Positions 33,191-41,981 of a DNA stretch of 50,781 nucleotides are shown here, piece after piece (the first letter of the stretch is position 1; each line of letters opens with the position of its first letter). The translations under genes and the position numbers were made by a program. Source of the stretch: Alicyclobacillus sendaiensis NBRC 100866 (GTDB lineage: Bacteria > Bacillota > Bacilli > Alicyclobacillales > Alicyclobacillaceae); assembly GCF_001552675.1 (NCBI RefSeq), contig NZ_BCRQ01000011.1, positions 1-50,781 of the forward strand, given 5' to 3'. The notes beneath the pieces were generated by a model. The model saw nothing but the letters and a program-made list of their open reading frames with translations. It was not told the DNA's origin and did not search any database.

Positions 33191-35278
33191 ATGCGATTTT
33201 GGAAACGCGAAGAACTGACGGAAGAGGAGCGCCGCTGGCGCCGGCGCCAGTTTCGCACGCACGTGATCTACACCATGATCTTTTTGTCGTTCACAAGCCT
33301 CCTGCTGCGCGCCGCGTACGTGCAGATCTCGAACGGCAAGGCGTATCGCCAGGCCGAAGTGAGTATTCCCAAGGCGCGCATTCCGGTCCTGCCGCAGCGA
33401 GGCTGGATCTACGATGCCAACGGCCAAATCCTAGCCTGGGACAAGCCGTCGTTGTCCATCGTGATGAACCGGTATTCCACCACGTCGGATGCGACGTATC
33501 GGCGCCTCGCGAGCGCGCTGGCCCCCGTTCTCCACCAGACGCCGGACGCGCTCTATCGCCTCATGAAGGCGGACTCCGGAACCATCCAGGTGACGCTCGC
33601 CAAAAACGTATCGCTCGCTCAGGTCGCCTACGTGGTGGAGCACCAGTCCGAGCTCCCGGGCGTGCAGGTCATCCAGGACTACATCCGCGAGTACCCGTAT
33701 GGCGATCTCGCCGGGCAGGTGTTGGGCTACGTCGGCCCCATCACGGCGGAGAACGTGAGCCGGTACCAGGGGTATCTGTACAGCCAGAAGGTCGGCGAGA
33801 CCGGGATCGAGGAGCAGTACGAGCCGCTCTTGCAGGGCAAGCCTGGGTATGAGCTCGTGACCATCAACAGCGCCGGCAACGCCATCGCGGAGGCGGGGGA
33901 GATCTCCCCGCAGAACGGCGACAACCTGCAGCTCACGCTCGACGGCCACGAGCAGGCGTGCGCGCAGATGATCATGCAGAACATGGTCCAGAAGGCGAGC
34001 GATAAAAACGCCATCGAGAACGCCGCGGCCGTCATGCTCGACGTGAAGACGGGCGGCGTGATCGCCATGGTGAGCTACCCGTACTTGGACCCGAACTGGT
34101 TCACGCTGGGGACGCTCGCCCAGCACGCGCACTACGCGTCGACCTCGGGCGCCCAGGTGAACAACGCCATCGCGATGGTCAACTATCCGGGATCGACGGT
34201 GAAGCCGGCCAATCTGATCACCGCCATGAAGGCGGGGCTCGTGAACCCGCAGACGACCATCCAAGACGACGGGTACATCTACATCGGCAAGTCGCGCAAG
34301 AACGAGGACGAGGGATTTGCGTTCGGCGCGGTCGATCCGGTGGAGGCGCTCACGGTGTCGAGCGACGTGTTTTTCTATCAAGTGGGGCTGTGGCTCGGCA
34401 AATGGTTTGGATCGAGCGCGACACAGGGCGGATCGTGGCCGGCGGAAGACGGATCGTACCAGCATTACCTGAACACAGATCTGGCCAAGGGGATGAACGC
34501 GCTGTTTCAGGGCGAGGTGGACTTTGGGCTGGGTTACAAGACGGGGATTGACCTGCCGTACGAGAGCGACGGCGCGTTCTACATCCTCGACTCGCGCCAG
34601 GGCAATCGGCAGGTGACGTACGATCTAAAGGCGAGCGAGCGGTCCATCGCGAAGACGGGGGAGTACGTGAACTACGGATCGCCGGCGAGCCTGGCGGACG
34701 CGGCTATCGGCCAGTCGCAGATGTTCACGCCGCTTCAGCTCGCGGAATACGCGCTCACGCTCGCAAATCGAGGGGTCCGGTTGAAGCCGCATCTGCTGCA
34801 AGCCGTGTATGGCCCCAACGGGACGCCGACCAACGGCGCCAAACCGGTGTCCACCGTGAAGCCCAAGGTGGAGGGACGCGTGAGCGCGGCGGATTGGCAG
34901 TGGGATCTCGTCGAGCGCGGGATGCTCGGCGTGACGACGAGTCAAAACGGCACGGCGTACGGCGCGTTTGCGGGCGCCCCGTATCAGGTCGCGGGCAAGA
35001 CGGGGACGGCGCAGATCATGCTCGGCGGCAAGCCGACCGACAACTCGGTGTTCATCTGCTATGCGCCGGCTGATCATCCGCAGGTGGCGGTGGCCGTGAT
35101 GGCGCCCGGAGGCGGGTATGGCGCGCAGTTTTCGGCTGTGATCGCCCGGCAGATGCTGGATGCCTACTTCAACGAGCATCACGCGCCGTTCATGCCCAAA
35201 CGCGGGTGGACGGATACCTCCATCCCGGCGAACTGGAAGACGTCTCCCGCGTATCAGATCCCCGAACAGAGCCCGTAG
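33191..35278 (+). CDS. Class B penicillin-binding protein 2 (transpeptidase)
   Basis: Membrane-anchored peptidoglycan transpeptidase of the PBP2 group, 695 aa. A short basic cytoplasmic tail is followed by helix HVIYTMIFLSFTSLLLRAAYV, the dimerisation/pedestal domain (VLPQRGWIYDANGQILA), and the transpeptidase domain. Active-site motifs: STVK with Ser335 and Lys338; SSD at 390-392, the SxD form usual in PBP2; KTG at 603-605. ATG 33191 follows AAAGGA-CGAGG. No rodA or mre genes are adjacent. Role in cell elongation or sporulation is open. It lies head-to-head with the GT2 gene. Confidence 0.93.
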   Translation: MRFWKREELTEEERRWRRRQFRTHVIYTMIFLSFTSLLLRAAYVQISNGKAYRQAEVSIPKARIPVLPQRGWIYDANGQILAWDKPSLSIVMNRYSTTSDATYRRLASALAPVLHQTPDALYRLMKADSGTIQVTLAKNVSLAQVAYVVEHQSELPGVQVIQDYIREYPYGDLAGQVLGYVGPITAENVSRYQGYLYSQKVGETGIEEQYEPLLQGKPGYELVTINSAGNAIAEAGEISPQNGDNLQLTLDGHEQACAQMIMQNMVQKASDKNAIENAAAVMLDVKTGGVIAMVSYPYLDPNWFTLGTLAQHAHYASTSGAQVNNAIAMVNYPGSTVKPANLITAMKAGLVNPQTTIQDDGYIYIGKSRKNEDEGFAFGAVDPVEALTVSSDVFFYQVGLWLGKWFGSSATQGGSWPAEDGSYQHYLNTDLAKGMNALFQGEVDFGLGYKTGIDLPYESDGAFYILDSRQGNRQVTYDLKASERSIAKTGEYVNYGSPASLADAAIGQSQMFTPLQLAEYALTLANRGVRLKPHLLQAVYGPNGTPTNGAKPVSTVKPKVEGRVSAADWQWDLVERGMLGVTTSQNGTAYGAFAGAPYQVAGKTGTAQIMLGGKPTDNSVFICYAPADHPQVAVAVMAPGGGYGAQFSAVIARQMLDAYFNEHHAPFMPKRGWTDTSIPANWKTSPAYQIPEQSP

Positions 35279-35327
35279 GTTTGGATAGAGTTGGCATGGA
35301 GCGGTGAGCATGAGGCAGCGCGTCCGT

Positions 35328-35366
35328 GGGACACTTCACCTGACGAAGTTTTGGCGGAGGTGTCCC
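35328..35366 (+). promoter_or_regulatory. Inverted repeat overlapping the ribosome site of the EmrA-like gene
   Basis: GGGACAC (35328-35334) and GTGTCCC (35360-35366) are perfect arms. The right arm takes in the end of the GGAGGTG site and ends one base before the ATG at 35368. It could hide the ribosome site in mRNA or be a repressor operator. Confidence 0.4.
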
Positions 35367-35367
35367 G

Positions 35368-36012
35368 ATGAACGCAAGGCGGCTTCTCCTCATCCAGGTG
35401 ATCATCCTCGTGGTCATCCTCGCGGCCGGATTTGTGGCGTACTATGTGTACCACCAGTCGACCCTCTATTTGAAGACGGACGACGCCCAGGTGTCAGGGC
35501 GGCAGATTGTCATCACGGCGCCGGCCTCCGGCGAACTCACGTCCTGGAACGGAACGGAAGGCGCGCGGTTTTCGGCCGGGGACGTGATTGGCACCATCAG
35601 CGTGCCTGGCGCGAAGGGCGCGGCGGTGAGCGTGACGGCTCCAGAGACGTCCACCATTGTGCAGAATCATGCGGTGAATCACGAGTTCGTCGTGGCGGGG
35701 ACGCCGCTTGCGTACGCGTACAACCTGAACGATCTGTGGGTCACGGCGAACATCAAGGAGACGGACATCAGTGACGTGCACGTCGGGCAGAACGTGGATG
35801 TGTACGTGGATGCGTTCCCCGGCACGTCGTTTCAGGGCGTCGTGCAGCAAATAGGCCTTGCGACCGCAGCCACGTTCTCGCTGCTCCCGCAGACGAACAA
35901 CAATGCGAACTTCACCAAGGTGACCCAAGTCATTCCGGTGCGCATCAGGCTTCAGACCTACACGGGGCAACTGGTGCCCGGGATGAGCGCGACGGTGCGC
36001 ATTCACAAATGA
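35368..36012 (+). CDS. HlyD/EmrA-type efflux adaptor, short form
   Basis: Single-helix membrane fusion protein, 214 aa. N-terminal anchor LLLIQVIILVVILAAGFVAYYVY, then the lipoyl-like barrel halves (TDDAQVSGRQIVITAPASGEL), and the beta-barrel domain (LNDLWVTANIKETDISDVHVG). The long coiled-coil hairpin of Gram-negative EmrA is missing, as in other Firmicute members such as YhbJ of Bacillus. Thirteen bases separate it from the transporter gene, so the two form a pump pair. Likely role: drug or toxin export. Confidence 0.88.
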   Translation: MNARRLLLIQVIILVVILAAGFVAYYVYHQSTLYLKTDDAQVSGRQIVITAPASGELTSWNGTEGARFSAGDVIGTISVPGAKGAAVSVTAPETSTIVQNHAVNHEFVVAGTPLAYAYNLNDLWVTANIKETDISDVHVGQNVDVYVDAFPGTSFQGVVQQIGLATAATFSLLPQTNNNANFTKVTQVIPVRIRLQTYTGQLVPGMSATVRIHK

Positions 36013-36024
36013 GGGGGTGGGTGC

Positions 36025-37710
36025 ATGAACGGCGGAGAGATGACGGCCGGCCGCCCGCCTGAGCCCGGGCCCGGCGGGCCGACGGGTGAGCCGGTGCTGC
36101 ACAAGGGGCCCATCCTGTTTTCGCTCATTCTGGGCGCATTTGCGGCCATCCTCAATCAGACGCTCTTGAACGTGGCCGTGCCGAAGCTCATGGCCGACTT
36201 CAATGTATCGGCGAGCACGGTGCAGTGGCTGTCGACCGCCTACCTCTTGACCAACGGCATTGTCATCCCGCTCACGGCCTACCTCATCGGCACGTTCACC
36301 ACGCGCCAGCTGTTCCTCGGGGCCATGTTCCTGTTCGGCATCGGGACGCTTTTGTGTGCGCTGGCGCCGGATTTCCCTGTCATGCTCATCGGGCGGATCG
36401 TCCAGGCGGCCGGCGCGGGGATCATGATGCCGCTCATGATGACGGTGATTCTGAACCTGTATCCGCCCGAGACGCGCGGGCGCGCCATGGGCACCATCGG
36501 CATCGCGATGTTCTTTGCACCCGCGGTCGGGCCGACGCTTTCCGGCTGGATTGTGCAGAACGCCTCGTGGCGCGTGCTGTTTTACATCGTGCTACCTGTG
36601 GCCGTGATCGATCTCGTCGTGGCCTCTGTGTTCCTCAAAAACGTCACCGAGCGGACGTTTCCGAAGTTCGAGGTGTGGAGCTTTATCGCGTCCACCATCG
36701 GGCTCGGCTCGCTGTTGTATGGCTTCAGCGAGGCGGGCAACAAGGGCTGGGGCGCTGCGGAAGTGCTCGTGAGTATCGCGGTGGGGGTCGTCTTCCTCAT
36801 TTTGTTTGTGGTGCGGGAGCTGACCTCGGCGCATCCGCTCTTGAACCTGCGAGTCTTTCGGTACGGCGGGTTCACCATCGCGGCCGCCGTGAGCTGCGTG
36901 GCGAACATGGCGATGTTCGGCGGATCGCTCCTCACGCCCATCTACGTGCAGGACGTGCGCGGCTATTCGGCGCTCGACTCGGGGCTCATCCTGTTGCCCG
37001 GCGCCATTCTCATGGGCATCATGTCGCCCATTTCTGGCGCATTGCTCGATAAGATCGGGATTCGGCCGCTCGCCATCGTGGGACTGGTCATCACGGTCAT
37101 CACCACGTGGCAGTTGGGCCACGTCAACCTGCAGACGCCGCTTGCGGATATCATGTGGATTTACACCCTTCGCATGTTTGGGCTGAGTTTCATCATGATG
37201 ACCATTATGACGGCGGGGCTCAACCACCTGCCGCGGCAGTACAACAGCCACGGCACGGCGGCGGCCAACACGGTGCGGACCATCGCGGCGTCGCTCGGGA
37301 CATCGCTGCTTATCACCATCATGACGGATCGGTCCAACATGCACTATCAGCAGCTCGTCAACTCGGCGAACATGGGGAATCCGTTTCTCAACCTCACGCT
37401 GTCCCAGTTCGCGGAGGCGCTTCGCGCGATGGCGCCGATGACGGCCGAGCAGGCGAAGGCGATAGTCGCGTACCTGTTGTACGGCCAGGCGCAACTGGTC
37501 GCGACGGTGGAAGGCATCGACGACAGCTTTCTGGTCGCGGCGGGCATCGCGCTCGTGGCCCTCATCCTGTCCCTTTTCCTGCGCAACGTCAAACGGCAGG
37601 ATGCCGTTGCCCCGAGGGCTGCAGCGCCCTCGCCGCCCGCGGTGCCGGACGCGCCGCGCCGGAGGGCGGTCGTCGTCCGAAGGACGCTTCGCCCGCGGCC
37701 GGAATCCTGA
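36025..37710 (+). CDS. DHA2-family drug:H+ antiporter (EmrB/QacA type), 14 helices
   Basis: Major facilitator superfamily exporter of 561 aa with about 14 membrane helices. LNQTLLNVAVPKLMADF in helix 1, WLSTAYLLTNGIVIPLTAYL and the motif-C-like GIAMFFAPAVGPTLSGWIV are typical of the EmrB/QacA group. The last 40 residues are a basic, Pro/Ala-rich cytoplasmic tail. The ATG at 36025 follows GAGGGGGTGGG. It is co-transcribed with the adaptor just upstream. Substrates cannot be told from sequence. Confidence 0.92.
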   Translation: MNGGEMTAGRPPEPGPGGPTGEPVLHKGPILFSLILGAFAAILNQTLLNVAVPKLMADFNVSASTVQWLSTAYLLTNGIVIPLTAYLIGTFTTRQLFLGAMFLFGIGTLLCALAPDFPVMLIGRIVQAAGAGIMMPLMMTVILNLYPPETRGRAMGTIGIAMFFAPAVGPTLSGWIVQNASWRVLFYIVLPVAVIDLVVASVFLKNVTERTFPKFEVWSFIASTIGLGSLLYGFSEAGNKGWGAAEVLVSIAVGVVFLILFVVRELTSAHPLLNLRVFRYGGFTIAAAVSCVANMAMFGGSLLTPIYVQDVRGYSALDSGLILLPGAILMGIMSPISGALLDKIGIRPLAIVGLVITVITTWQLGHVNLQTPLADIMWIYTLRMFGLSFIMMTIMTAGLNHLPRQYNSHGTAAANTVRTIAASLGTSLLITIMTDRSNMHYQQLVNSANMGNPFLNLTLSQFAEALRAMAPMTAEQAKAIVAYLLYGQAQLVATVEGIDDSFLVAAGIALVALILSLFLRNVKRQDAVAPRAAAPSPPAVPDAPRRRAVVVRRTLRPRPES

Positions 37711-37738
37711 GGCCGCGCGTGAACCGCGGATCCTCAGG
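37706..37738. terminator. Hairpin spanning the stop codons of convergent genes
   Basis: CCTGAGG-CCGCG pairs with CGCGG-AT-CCTCAGG: 12 bp with a two-base bulge. It covers the antiporter stop (37708-37710) and the end of the GalU-like gene. No T-run, so a two-way terminator role is only suggested. Confidence 0.4.
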
Positions 37739-38522
37739 CGCGCGTGAAGTCCGCGGGCGCTTCAAGCCGGCGGATGCGCGCGAGCGCCTGCGCAGCCCGC
37801 GCCCATCCGGCGGCATTGCCGATGTCAAACCGCTCTCCGGCCACATGCCGCGCGTAGACGCCGTCGGGAAGGAGGAGGCGGAGGGCGTCGGTGAGTTGAA
37901 TCTCGCCCTTCGCACCGGGCTTCACGTCCGCCAAGGCGTCAAAGATGCGCGAGGTCAAGGCATACCGGCCCATCATGGCGACGTTGGACGGCGCCTCAGA
38001 AGCGGCCGGCTTTTCCACCATCTCGGTCACGCGCCCCCCTTGACCGATGCCCACCATCCCGTACTGATGCACCTCGGCGAGCGGCACCTTCTGCGTCCCG
38101 ACGATGGCCGCCCACGTCGCGGGCGCGCCGCGCGTGAGCTGAAGGAGCGGAGGCGTTTCGGCCAAGAAGAGCTCGTCCGGCAAAAGCACGTAAAACGCCT
38201 CTCCGAGGACGGCTTCCTTCGCGCGGCGCACCGCGTCACCCAGGCCGAGGGGCTCCTCTTGCACCACCCACTGCACCCGGACGCGCCGCTCGCCTGGACC
38301 GCGCTCCCTCGCCCACGCCTCGAGAAAATCCCTGAGCAGCGCCTTGCGCGGGTGAATGACCACCACCAGGCGCTCGACGCCCGCGGCCAGCGCCTCTTCC
38401 AGGGCATAGGCGATGGCCGGCGTATTGAGCACGGGGAACATCTCTTTGGGGATCCACAGGGTGGCCGGCCGGAGCCTCGTGCCGAGCCCCGCTGCCGGAA
38501 TCACGGCGCAACCGATGTCCAT
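37734..38522 (-). CDS. UTP-glucose-1-phosphate uridylyltransferase-like (GalU family)
   Basis: Nucleotidyltransferase making UDP-glucose from UTP and glucose 1-phosphate, 262 aa from the ATG at 38522. An ATG at 38531 directly abuts the GAGGAGAGG site and is less likely. The signature AAGLGTRLRPAT with KEMFPVLNTP is the nucleotide-binding and catalytic part; VVQEEPLGLGDAV and the metal-binding GEIQLTDALR also fit GalU. It is somewhat shorter than typical GalU (about 290). It converges on the antiporter gene and diverges from the glycosyltransferase operon, which may use its product. Confidence 0.87.
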   Translation of the reverse strand: MDIGCAVIPAAGLGTRLRPATLWIPKEMFPVLNTPAIAYALEEALAAGVERLVVVIHPRKALLRDFLEAWARERGPGERRVRVQWVVQEEPLGLGDAVRRAKEAVLGEAFYVLLPDELFLAETPPLLQLTRGAPATWAAIVGTQKVPLAEVHQYGMVGIGQGGRVTEMVEKPAASEAPSNVAMMGRYALTSRIFDALADVKPGAKGEIQLTDALRLLLPDGVYARHVAGERFDIGNAAGWARAAQALARIRRLEAPADFTRA

Positions 38523-38654
38523 CGGACTCATCCTCTCCTCGCATTTCTCTCACTCGCAATGTCCTCATCATGATGCTTCGCGAGCCTGAAGAGCACCTGA
38601 ACCCACGCTGAAACTCCGCCCAACCCGCGCGACCCACCCCATCCTCAGGAACCT

Positions 38655-38686
38655 TTCAGCTTGTGCTCAAACGCACTTCAGCTTGT
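38655..38686. promoter_or_regulatory. Direct repeat TTCAGCTTGT, 22-bp period
   Basis: TTCAGCTTGT occurs at 38655-38664 and again at 38677-38686, two helical turns apart. It lies 50-80 bases before the GT39 start and 130-160 bases before the GalU-like start on the other strand. The layout fits tandem binding of an OmpR/PhoB-type response regulator. Confidence 0.45.
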
Positions 38687-38734
38687 TCCCGCATGATGGG
38701 CCCGCAACCACACGTGGGACAGATGGGGAGTGGA

Positions 38735-40957
38735 GTGACATTGGAGACCAGGCGCCGATGGACTTGGGACAAGGGCGTGCTCGCGGCGATCGCGGCCGCA
38801 GCGTTGTTCCTCAATCTGTACGCGCTCAACAAGGAGGGTTACGCCAACGAGTACTACGCGGCCGCCGTGCGCAGCATGCTTGAGAGCTGGCACAACTTCT
38901 TCTTTGCCTCGTTCGATCCCGGCGGCTTCATCACGATTGACAAACCGCCGTTCGATTTCTGGATCCAGGCCGCGTTCGCGTACGTCCTTGGCTTTCACGG
39001 TTATGCGCTGATCTTGCCTCAGGCGCTCGCGGACGTCGGTTCGGTCCTCTTGATGTTTGCGCTCGTCAAGCGCCACTTCGGCAAGGTCGCGGGGCTCATC
39101 GCGGCGGCGGTGATGGCCCTGACGCCCATCGCCGTGGCCGTGAGCCGCACCAACCAGGTGGACGGGCTGCTTGTCTTTCTGATGCTCGTCGCCACCTGGT
39201 TCTTGTTCCGCGCCATCGAGACCCACAAGCTTCGCCACTTGATGGGCGTCGCCATCTTCGAGGGGCTCGCGTTCAACACGAAGATGATGGAGGCCTATCT
39301 CATCCTGCCCGCCATCTACGTGGGCTACTTTGTCGCGTCCAAACTTCCGTGGCGCAAGAAGCTCGCCTATCTCGGTGCCATGACCGTCGTGTTAGGCGCC
39401 ATCTCGTTCAGCTGGGCCACCGCGGTGCAGCTCATGCCGGCGAGCGAGCGGCCGTACGTGGGCAGCACCTCGGACAACAACGAGTTCACGCTCATCTTCG
39501 GCTACAACGGCGTCAACCGGTTGACGGGCAACATGAGCGTGGGCGGGCGGAACTTTCGGATGGAGTTCGGCCGCTTCCCCGGCGCAGGCGAATTCGCCCG
39601 CCACTTCGGCGGCGGATCCGCCGGATTTCCCGGCGCCGCAGGATCCGGCGGCTCGGGCGGCTTCGGTCCCGGTGCGGGGACGGGCGGCTCGGGCGGCTTC
39701 GGTCCCGGCGCAAGTTCAGGAGGCGCGGGCTCCGGTTCCACCCGCGGCTTCCCCGGCGCAGGTCCAGGCGGCTCACCGTCGTTCCCGTTTGGCAGCGGCG
39801 AGTTCCGGCGCGCCTTTGGCACGGGTGGCTTTGGCGGTCGCTTCGGCGGCGGATTCAACCGCGGCGGCTTTGGCGGCGGTGGCATGTTTGACACCGGCAC
39901 GCGCGGGGTCCTGCGCCTCTTCCAGGCGCAGCTTGGGCCGCAGATCGGCTGGCTGTTGCCCATCGCCTGCCTGTCGCTCGTGCCGCTTTTCCGCAACGTG
40001 CGCTGGAAGCGGCGGCGGGAGCTCACCGAGCGCGAGCGAGCGGCCGTCTTCTGGACCGCGTGGCTCATCCCCGTCGGCGCGTTCTTCAGCATCGCGGGCT
40101 TTTTCCACCAGTACTACCTCATCACCCTGGCGCCCGCCATCGCGGCGCTCGTGGGCGCTGGCCTCACCACCATGTGGCGCGATTTTCGCGAGGGCGGCCG
40201 CTTCAAGTGGTATCTCGTCGGCGTGGTCCTGCTCGATCTCGTCTACGAGTGCCTGATGGTCCGGAGCTACCCGACCGTGCGCGACGCCCTCATCGCGGTG
40301 ACGGCTGGGCTCGCCGTGATCGCCGCGGCGCTCGTCCTTCTGCCGCGCGTGTCCGGGCGCTTGCGTCGCGCAGGCGCGGTGGTAGGCCTGTTGGCGCTCC
40401 TCGCCGTGCCAGGATACTGGTCGCTCACGCCCGCGCTCTACGGCGTCAACGGCACGATGCCTGCGGCGGGCCCTGCCGGATCGTCCATGGGCGGCATGGG
40501 TGCACGAGGCCGCACGAACGAAAACGACAACGTCGCGCAGTATGAGAAGCTCATCCGGTACCTCGTGGCGCATTACGAGCCGTCGAAGGGCTCGTTCCTG
40601 GTGGCCACGCTGAATGCACAGCCGGCCGAGCCCATCATCATCGCGACGGGGCTGCCAGTCATGGCCATGGGCGGTTTCTCGGGATCGGACGCGGCCATGA
40701 CGGTGTCGAAGCTCGCCAAGCTGTGCGAGGAGGGTAAGGTCAAGTACTTCCTCATCGACGGCGGGGGATTCGGCGGCCGCGGCAACAGCCAGCTCGTGGC
40801 GTGGATCGAAAAGCACTGCAAGCTCGTTCCGGCGAGCGTGTGGGGCGGCGTGTCGCAAAGCACGTCGAACCAGCGGGAGGGGTTCGGTGGCTTTGGCGGA
40901 TTTGGCGGTACGGGAGGGCTTGAACTGTATGTCTACACAGGCCAGACCCAGTCGTGA
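38735..40957 (+). CDS. GT39-family membrane glycosyltransferase with Gly-rich loop (YkcB-like)
   Basis: Polytopic glycosyltransferase of the ArnT/PMT type, 740 aa from the GTG at 38735 (GGGGA 5 bases upstream; ATG 38723 and TTG 38741 are alternatives). The first loop holds NEYYAAAVRSMLESWHNFFF and IDKPPFDFWIQAAFAY, where this family keeps its catalytic acidic residue, and about ten helices follow. Residues about 290-385 are an extended Gly-rich segment (SGGFGPGAG, GGSGGFGPGASS, FGGGFNRGGFGGGG) with repeats visible in the DNA. A second Gly/Phe-rich patch (GGFGGFGGFGG) is near the end. A YkcC-like GT2 follows with overlap, as in Bacillus ykcBC, so a polyprenyl-phosphate sugar donor is expected. 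Confidence 0.85.
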   Translation: MTLETRRRWTWDKGVLAAIAAAALFLNLYALNKEGYANEYYAAAVRSMLESWHNFFFASFDPGGFITIDKPPFDFWIQAAFAYVLGFHGYALILPQALADVGSVLLMFALVKRHFGKVAGLIAAAVMALTPIAVAVSRTNQVDGLLVFLMLVATWFLFRAIETHKLRHLMGVAIFEGLAFNTKMMEAYLILPAIYVGYFVASKLPWRKKLAYLGAMTVVLGAISFSWATAVQLMPASERPYVGSTSDNNEFTLIFGYNGVNRLTGNMSVGGRNFRMEFGRFPGAGEFARHFGGGSAGFPGAAGSGGSGGFGPGAGTGGSGGFGPGASSGGAGSGSTRGFPGAGPGGSPSFPFGSGEFRRAFGTGGFGGRFGGGFNRGGFGGGGMFDTGTRGVLRLFQAQLGPQIGWLLPIACLSLVPLFRNVRWKRRRELTERERAAVFWTAWLIPVGAFFSIAGFFHQYYLITLAPAIAALVGAGLTTMWRDFREGGRFKWYLVGVVLLDLVYECLMVRSYPTVRDALIAVTAGLAVIAAALVLLPRVSGRLRRAGAVVGLLALLAVPGYWSLTPALYGVNGTMPAAGPAGSSMGGMGARGRTNENDNVAQYEKLIRYLVAHYEPSKGSFLVATLNAQPAEPIIIATGLPVMAMGGFSGSDAAMTVSKLAKLCEEGKVKYFLIDGGGFGGRGNSQLVAWIEKHCKLVPASVWGGVSQSTSNQREGFGGFGGFGGTGGLELYVYTGQTQS
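39647..39708 (+). repeat. Tandem 36-bp coding repeat in the Gly-rich loop
   Basis: A 26-base identical segment beginning GGCGGCTCGGGCGGCTTCGG is at 39647-39672 and again at 39683-39708, a period of 36 bases (12 codons). It encodes GGSGGFGPG twice and keeps the frame, so loop length could change by slippage. Confidence 0.8.
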
Positions 40958-41981
40958 GTGGCTCGTCCGGGCTGAGCGGAGCGCCCTCGCGCACCCGCGC
41001 GAGTGGGACCGCAAGGGGCCGAGGCCGCGAGGCGGCCTCCTCTCCGTGGTGGTCCCGGTGTTCAACGAGGAGGACGTGATCCTCGCGACGCACGAGCGGC
41101 TGACCGGCGTCCTCGACGCGATTCCGCTCTCGTGGGAGATCCTGTACGTCGACGACGGCAGCCAGGATGGGTCGCCTCAACTTCTGGATCGGCTGGCGGA
41201 CGCCGATCCGCGCGTGCGCGTGCTGCACTTCTCGCGCAATTTCGGCCATCAGCTGGCCATCACGGCGGGGATCGACGCCGCGCATGGCGACGCCGTCGTC
41301 GTGATCGACGCGGATCTGCAGGATCCGCCGGAGGTCATCCCAGAGCTCGTCGCGAAGTGGCGCGAGGGGTACGACGTCGTCTTCGCGCGGCGCGCGATGC
41401 GCGTTGGGGAGACGTGGTTCAAGCGCGCCACCGCGGCCGCCTTTTATCGCGTGCTCAATCGCTTGACCGAGGTCGAAATCCCTGTGGACGTGGGCGACTT
41501 TCGCCTCATGGACCGGAGGGTGTGCGACGTGCTCAGGGCACTGCCCGAACACCACCGGTTTGTGCGGGGGCTCGTGGCCTGGATGGGCTTCCGGCAGGCC
41601 GAGGTGCAGTACATCCGCCAGCCGCGCCTTGCCGGAGAGTCGAAGTACCCCCTCCGCCGCATGATGCGCCTCGCCATGGATGCCGTGACGTCTTTCTCCA
41701 CGCTCCCACTCCGTTGGCCGCTCTACGCCGGCGCGGTGGGCGTGGTGCTCGGCTTCGCGGCAATGGCGGCGTTTGCGGCGCTCACGGCCGTCCACGGCGA
41801 CGTCCTCGATCTCCTGGGGCTCGCGCTCTCGGCCCTTTTGGCCTGTACCGGCGCCGTCCTCGCGGCGGTTGGGCTCTTGGGGCTCTACCTTGGCACCGTC
41901 CTCGACGAGGTGCGGGGCCGGCCGCTTTACCTGGTCGATCGCGCCGTCGGCCCCCGTGGGGAGGCGTCGCCTCGTGAGTGA
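40929..41981 (+). CDS. Polyprenyl-phosphate glycosyltransferase, GT2 (YkcC-like)
   Basis: DPM1/GtrB-type enzyme that transfers a sugar from a nucleotide donor to a polyprenyl phosphate; 350 aa. The GT-A domain has SVVVPVFNEEDVI, LYVDDGSQDGS, the DAD/DLQDPPEVIP motif and ESKYPLRRM. Two C-terminal helices follow (YAGAVGVVLGFAAMAAFAAL, and ALSALLACTGAVLAAVGLLG). ATG 40929 lies within the end of the GT39 gene (29-base overlap), with GGGAGGG about 11 bases upstream. It probably makes the lipid-linked sugar used by the neighbouring polytopic transferases. Confidence 0.9.
   Translation: MSTQARPSREWLVRAERSALAHPREWDRKGPRPRGGLLSVVVPVFNEEDVILATHERLTGVLDAIPLSWEILYVDDGSQDGSPQLLDRLADADPRVRVLHFSRNFGHQLAITAGIDAAHGDAVVVIDADLQDPPEVIPELVAKWREGYDVVFARRAMRVGETWFKRATAAAFYRVLNRLTEVEIPVDVGDFRLMDRRVCDVLRALPEHHRFVRGLVAWMGFRQAEVQYIRQPRLAGESKYPLRRMMRLAMDAVTSFSTLPLRWPLYAGAVGVVLGFAAMAAFAALTAVHGDVLDLLGLALSALLACTGAVLAAVGLLGLYLGTVLDEVRGRPLYLVDRAVGPRGEASPRE

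Noticed and set aside
39590-39900. CRISPR-like or satellite array
   Set aside because: The repeats are in-frame codons of a glycosyltransferase loop, with no regular spacers.
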